Of a DNA stretch of 64,000 nt, positions 63,080-64,000 are shown piece after piece. This stretch comes from Apiotrichum sp. Y4204. Its lineage: Eukaryota > Basidiomycota > Tremellomycetes > Trichosporonales > Trichosporonaceae. Made by a program: the position numbers and the translations under genes. The notes below the pieces were generated by a model that worked only from the letters and a program-made list of their open reading frames with translations, was not told the DNA's origin and searched no databases. The number at the start of each line of letters is the position of its first letter. Positions within the stretch are counted from its first letter, which is position 1. Where the stretch lies: NCBI GenBank assembly GCA_025531455.1, contig JAMYHL010000012.1, positions 744,001 to 808,000 of the forward strand, written 5' to 3'.

Positions 63080-64000
63080 CTTTGGTAGCCTCGTCAAGAG
63101 GGGTTGTTGGAGATGGAGGGCCGGCCTGGGAGGGGTGTGGGTATCCGCAATGTCAAGTGCACGGACGGCTGAGAGCACAGACGACGAGCAATGGGACAAT
63201 GAGCTGGCCAGCAGCGAGGATGATGGAGAGGTGGGAGGAAGAGAAGTCGAGTTGGGAGGGAGATGGGATTATGAGGGGGAGGGGGTTGTGCGCTGGCAAG
63301 AGCACTGGGATTCCTGGTCGGGGGATTCCTGTGAGGAATCTTGCTGAAGCTCTCGAGGACTGGAGAGCTCCACCTCTGCTATTCTGCACCAGTGGAATCC
63401 AGGAAGCCATCGAAGGCTGGTCGCGGGTTTGTCTAGTGGACGCGCCAGTGTTCTTGGCTGAGACCTGCTGGGCAGGCTGGCACGCGCCGAATGATACCTG
63501 GGCAACGGCATCTGCCCTGAGGGCGCCCTTTGATGTCTGTCCGGAGAGTAGTATTGCAGGGACAATGTACGTACACGGTACCAGATGCCTGGTACACGGC
63601 AGGCAGAGGAGCGGAGAGCCTGCCTCCAGAAAGCCAAGAACCTTGAGCAATTTAGACCAGCCGCCAGAGAGGCACCCAAACGGGCACTTGGCGGGGCACC
63701 CGGGGCAGCTGTGTGCCCAATGTACAGGCTGTACAGACTGTCCATCTAAGCTCGGTTCGATCCCGTAGCACATCGAGTGGCTAGAGAGACGGGGAATATC
63801 ATCTGCTAATAAGCTGTTGACTGTGATTCCAAAGGGGGAGCAGCATCAGGGGAGGAAGATCGCCCGAACAAAACAAAATCAGTCGCGTCTCGCGGGATAC
63901 CAGAGACGCCACTTTTTAGGATCTTTTTTTTTGTCGACCAGCCATCTGAGCCAGATTTAACAGAGTTCCTTTTCGTGTCTTCCCTCGGGAGGCTATTATT
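63080..64000. other. Right-edge intergenic stretch
   Basis: Promoter side of the Kelch gene. Purine-rich (GGGAGGAAGAG-type) at 63220-63290. A box B-like GGTTCGATCC at about 63754 has no matching tRNA fold. No gene is supported. Confidence 0.55.

Noticed and set aside
63680..63775. Possible tRNA at the right edge (GGTTCGATCC box)
   Set aside because: The flanking bases do not form a T-stem or acceptor stem and no A box or anticodon arm could be drawn.

Overview
The window is nuclear DNA of a fungus, most likely a basidiomycete yeast of the Tremellomycetes (Trichosporonales/Cryptococcus-like). This is inferred from GC-rich coding DNA and from dense small introns (mostly 34-70 nt, GTGAGT donors, CTAAC/CTGAC branch sites, CAG acceptors). 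The gene content agrees: Prp16, Saf4, PRKRIP1, Trm732, NPC1, a Skt5-type chitin-synthase activator, and an intron-containing tRNA-Asn. No species claim is made.

Eighteen protein genes and one tRNA gene are supported. Nearly all needed splicing by eye. I give exon boundaries wherever donor, acceptor and reading phase close on a whole number of codons.

Layout from left to right. 1-15 kb: a Rab4-type GTPase (-), the Saf4/CCDC130 splicing factor (+), an unidentified 544-residue protein (-), a 4.8 kb gene-free stretch, a single-pass secretory-pathway membrane protein (-) and a small helical protein with a probable GC-AG intron (-). 15-27 kb: tRNA-Asn(GTT) with a 35-nt intron, PRKRIP1 (-), a low-complexity RS/RGG/Tyr-Lys protein (+), a secreted M14 carboxypeptidase whose Arg145-equivalent is Gly (+), and a His/Cys-rich N-terminally anchored protein (-). 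27-46 kb: an NPC1/Ncr1 sterol transporter (+), Trm732/THADA (-) sharing a 126-bp promoter with Prp16 (+), and an MFS transporter with a clear GC-AG intron (+). 46-64 kb: a small proline/threonine-rich protein (+), a secreted PLC-like protein with a GPI-type tail (-), a Ser-His-Asp lipase (+), Skt5/Chs4 with a CaaX end (-), mitochondrial ribosomal protein uL3m (+), an APH-type kinase-fold protein (-) and a Kelch/galactose-oxidase-like membrane protein (-).

There is no operon-like logic, as expected for a eukaryote. One theme recurs: Saf4, PRKRIP1 and Prp16 all belong to the catalytic-stage spliceosome. Membrane, sterol and cell-surface functions (Rab4, NPC1, Skt5, PLC-like, lipase, two surface proteins) are also well represented. 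I found no transposon ORF, CRISPR array or rRNA, and no convincing new multi-gene system. The best leads are single-gene anomalies: the carboxypeptidase substitution, the GC-AG introns, the missing NPC1 signal peptide and the His/Cys-rich protein.
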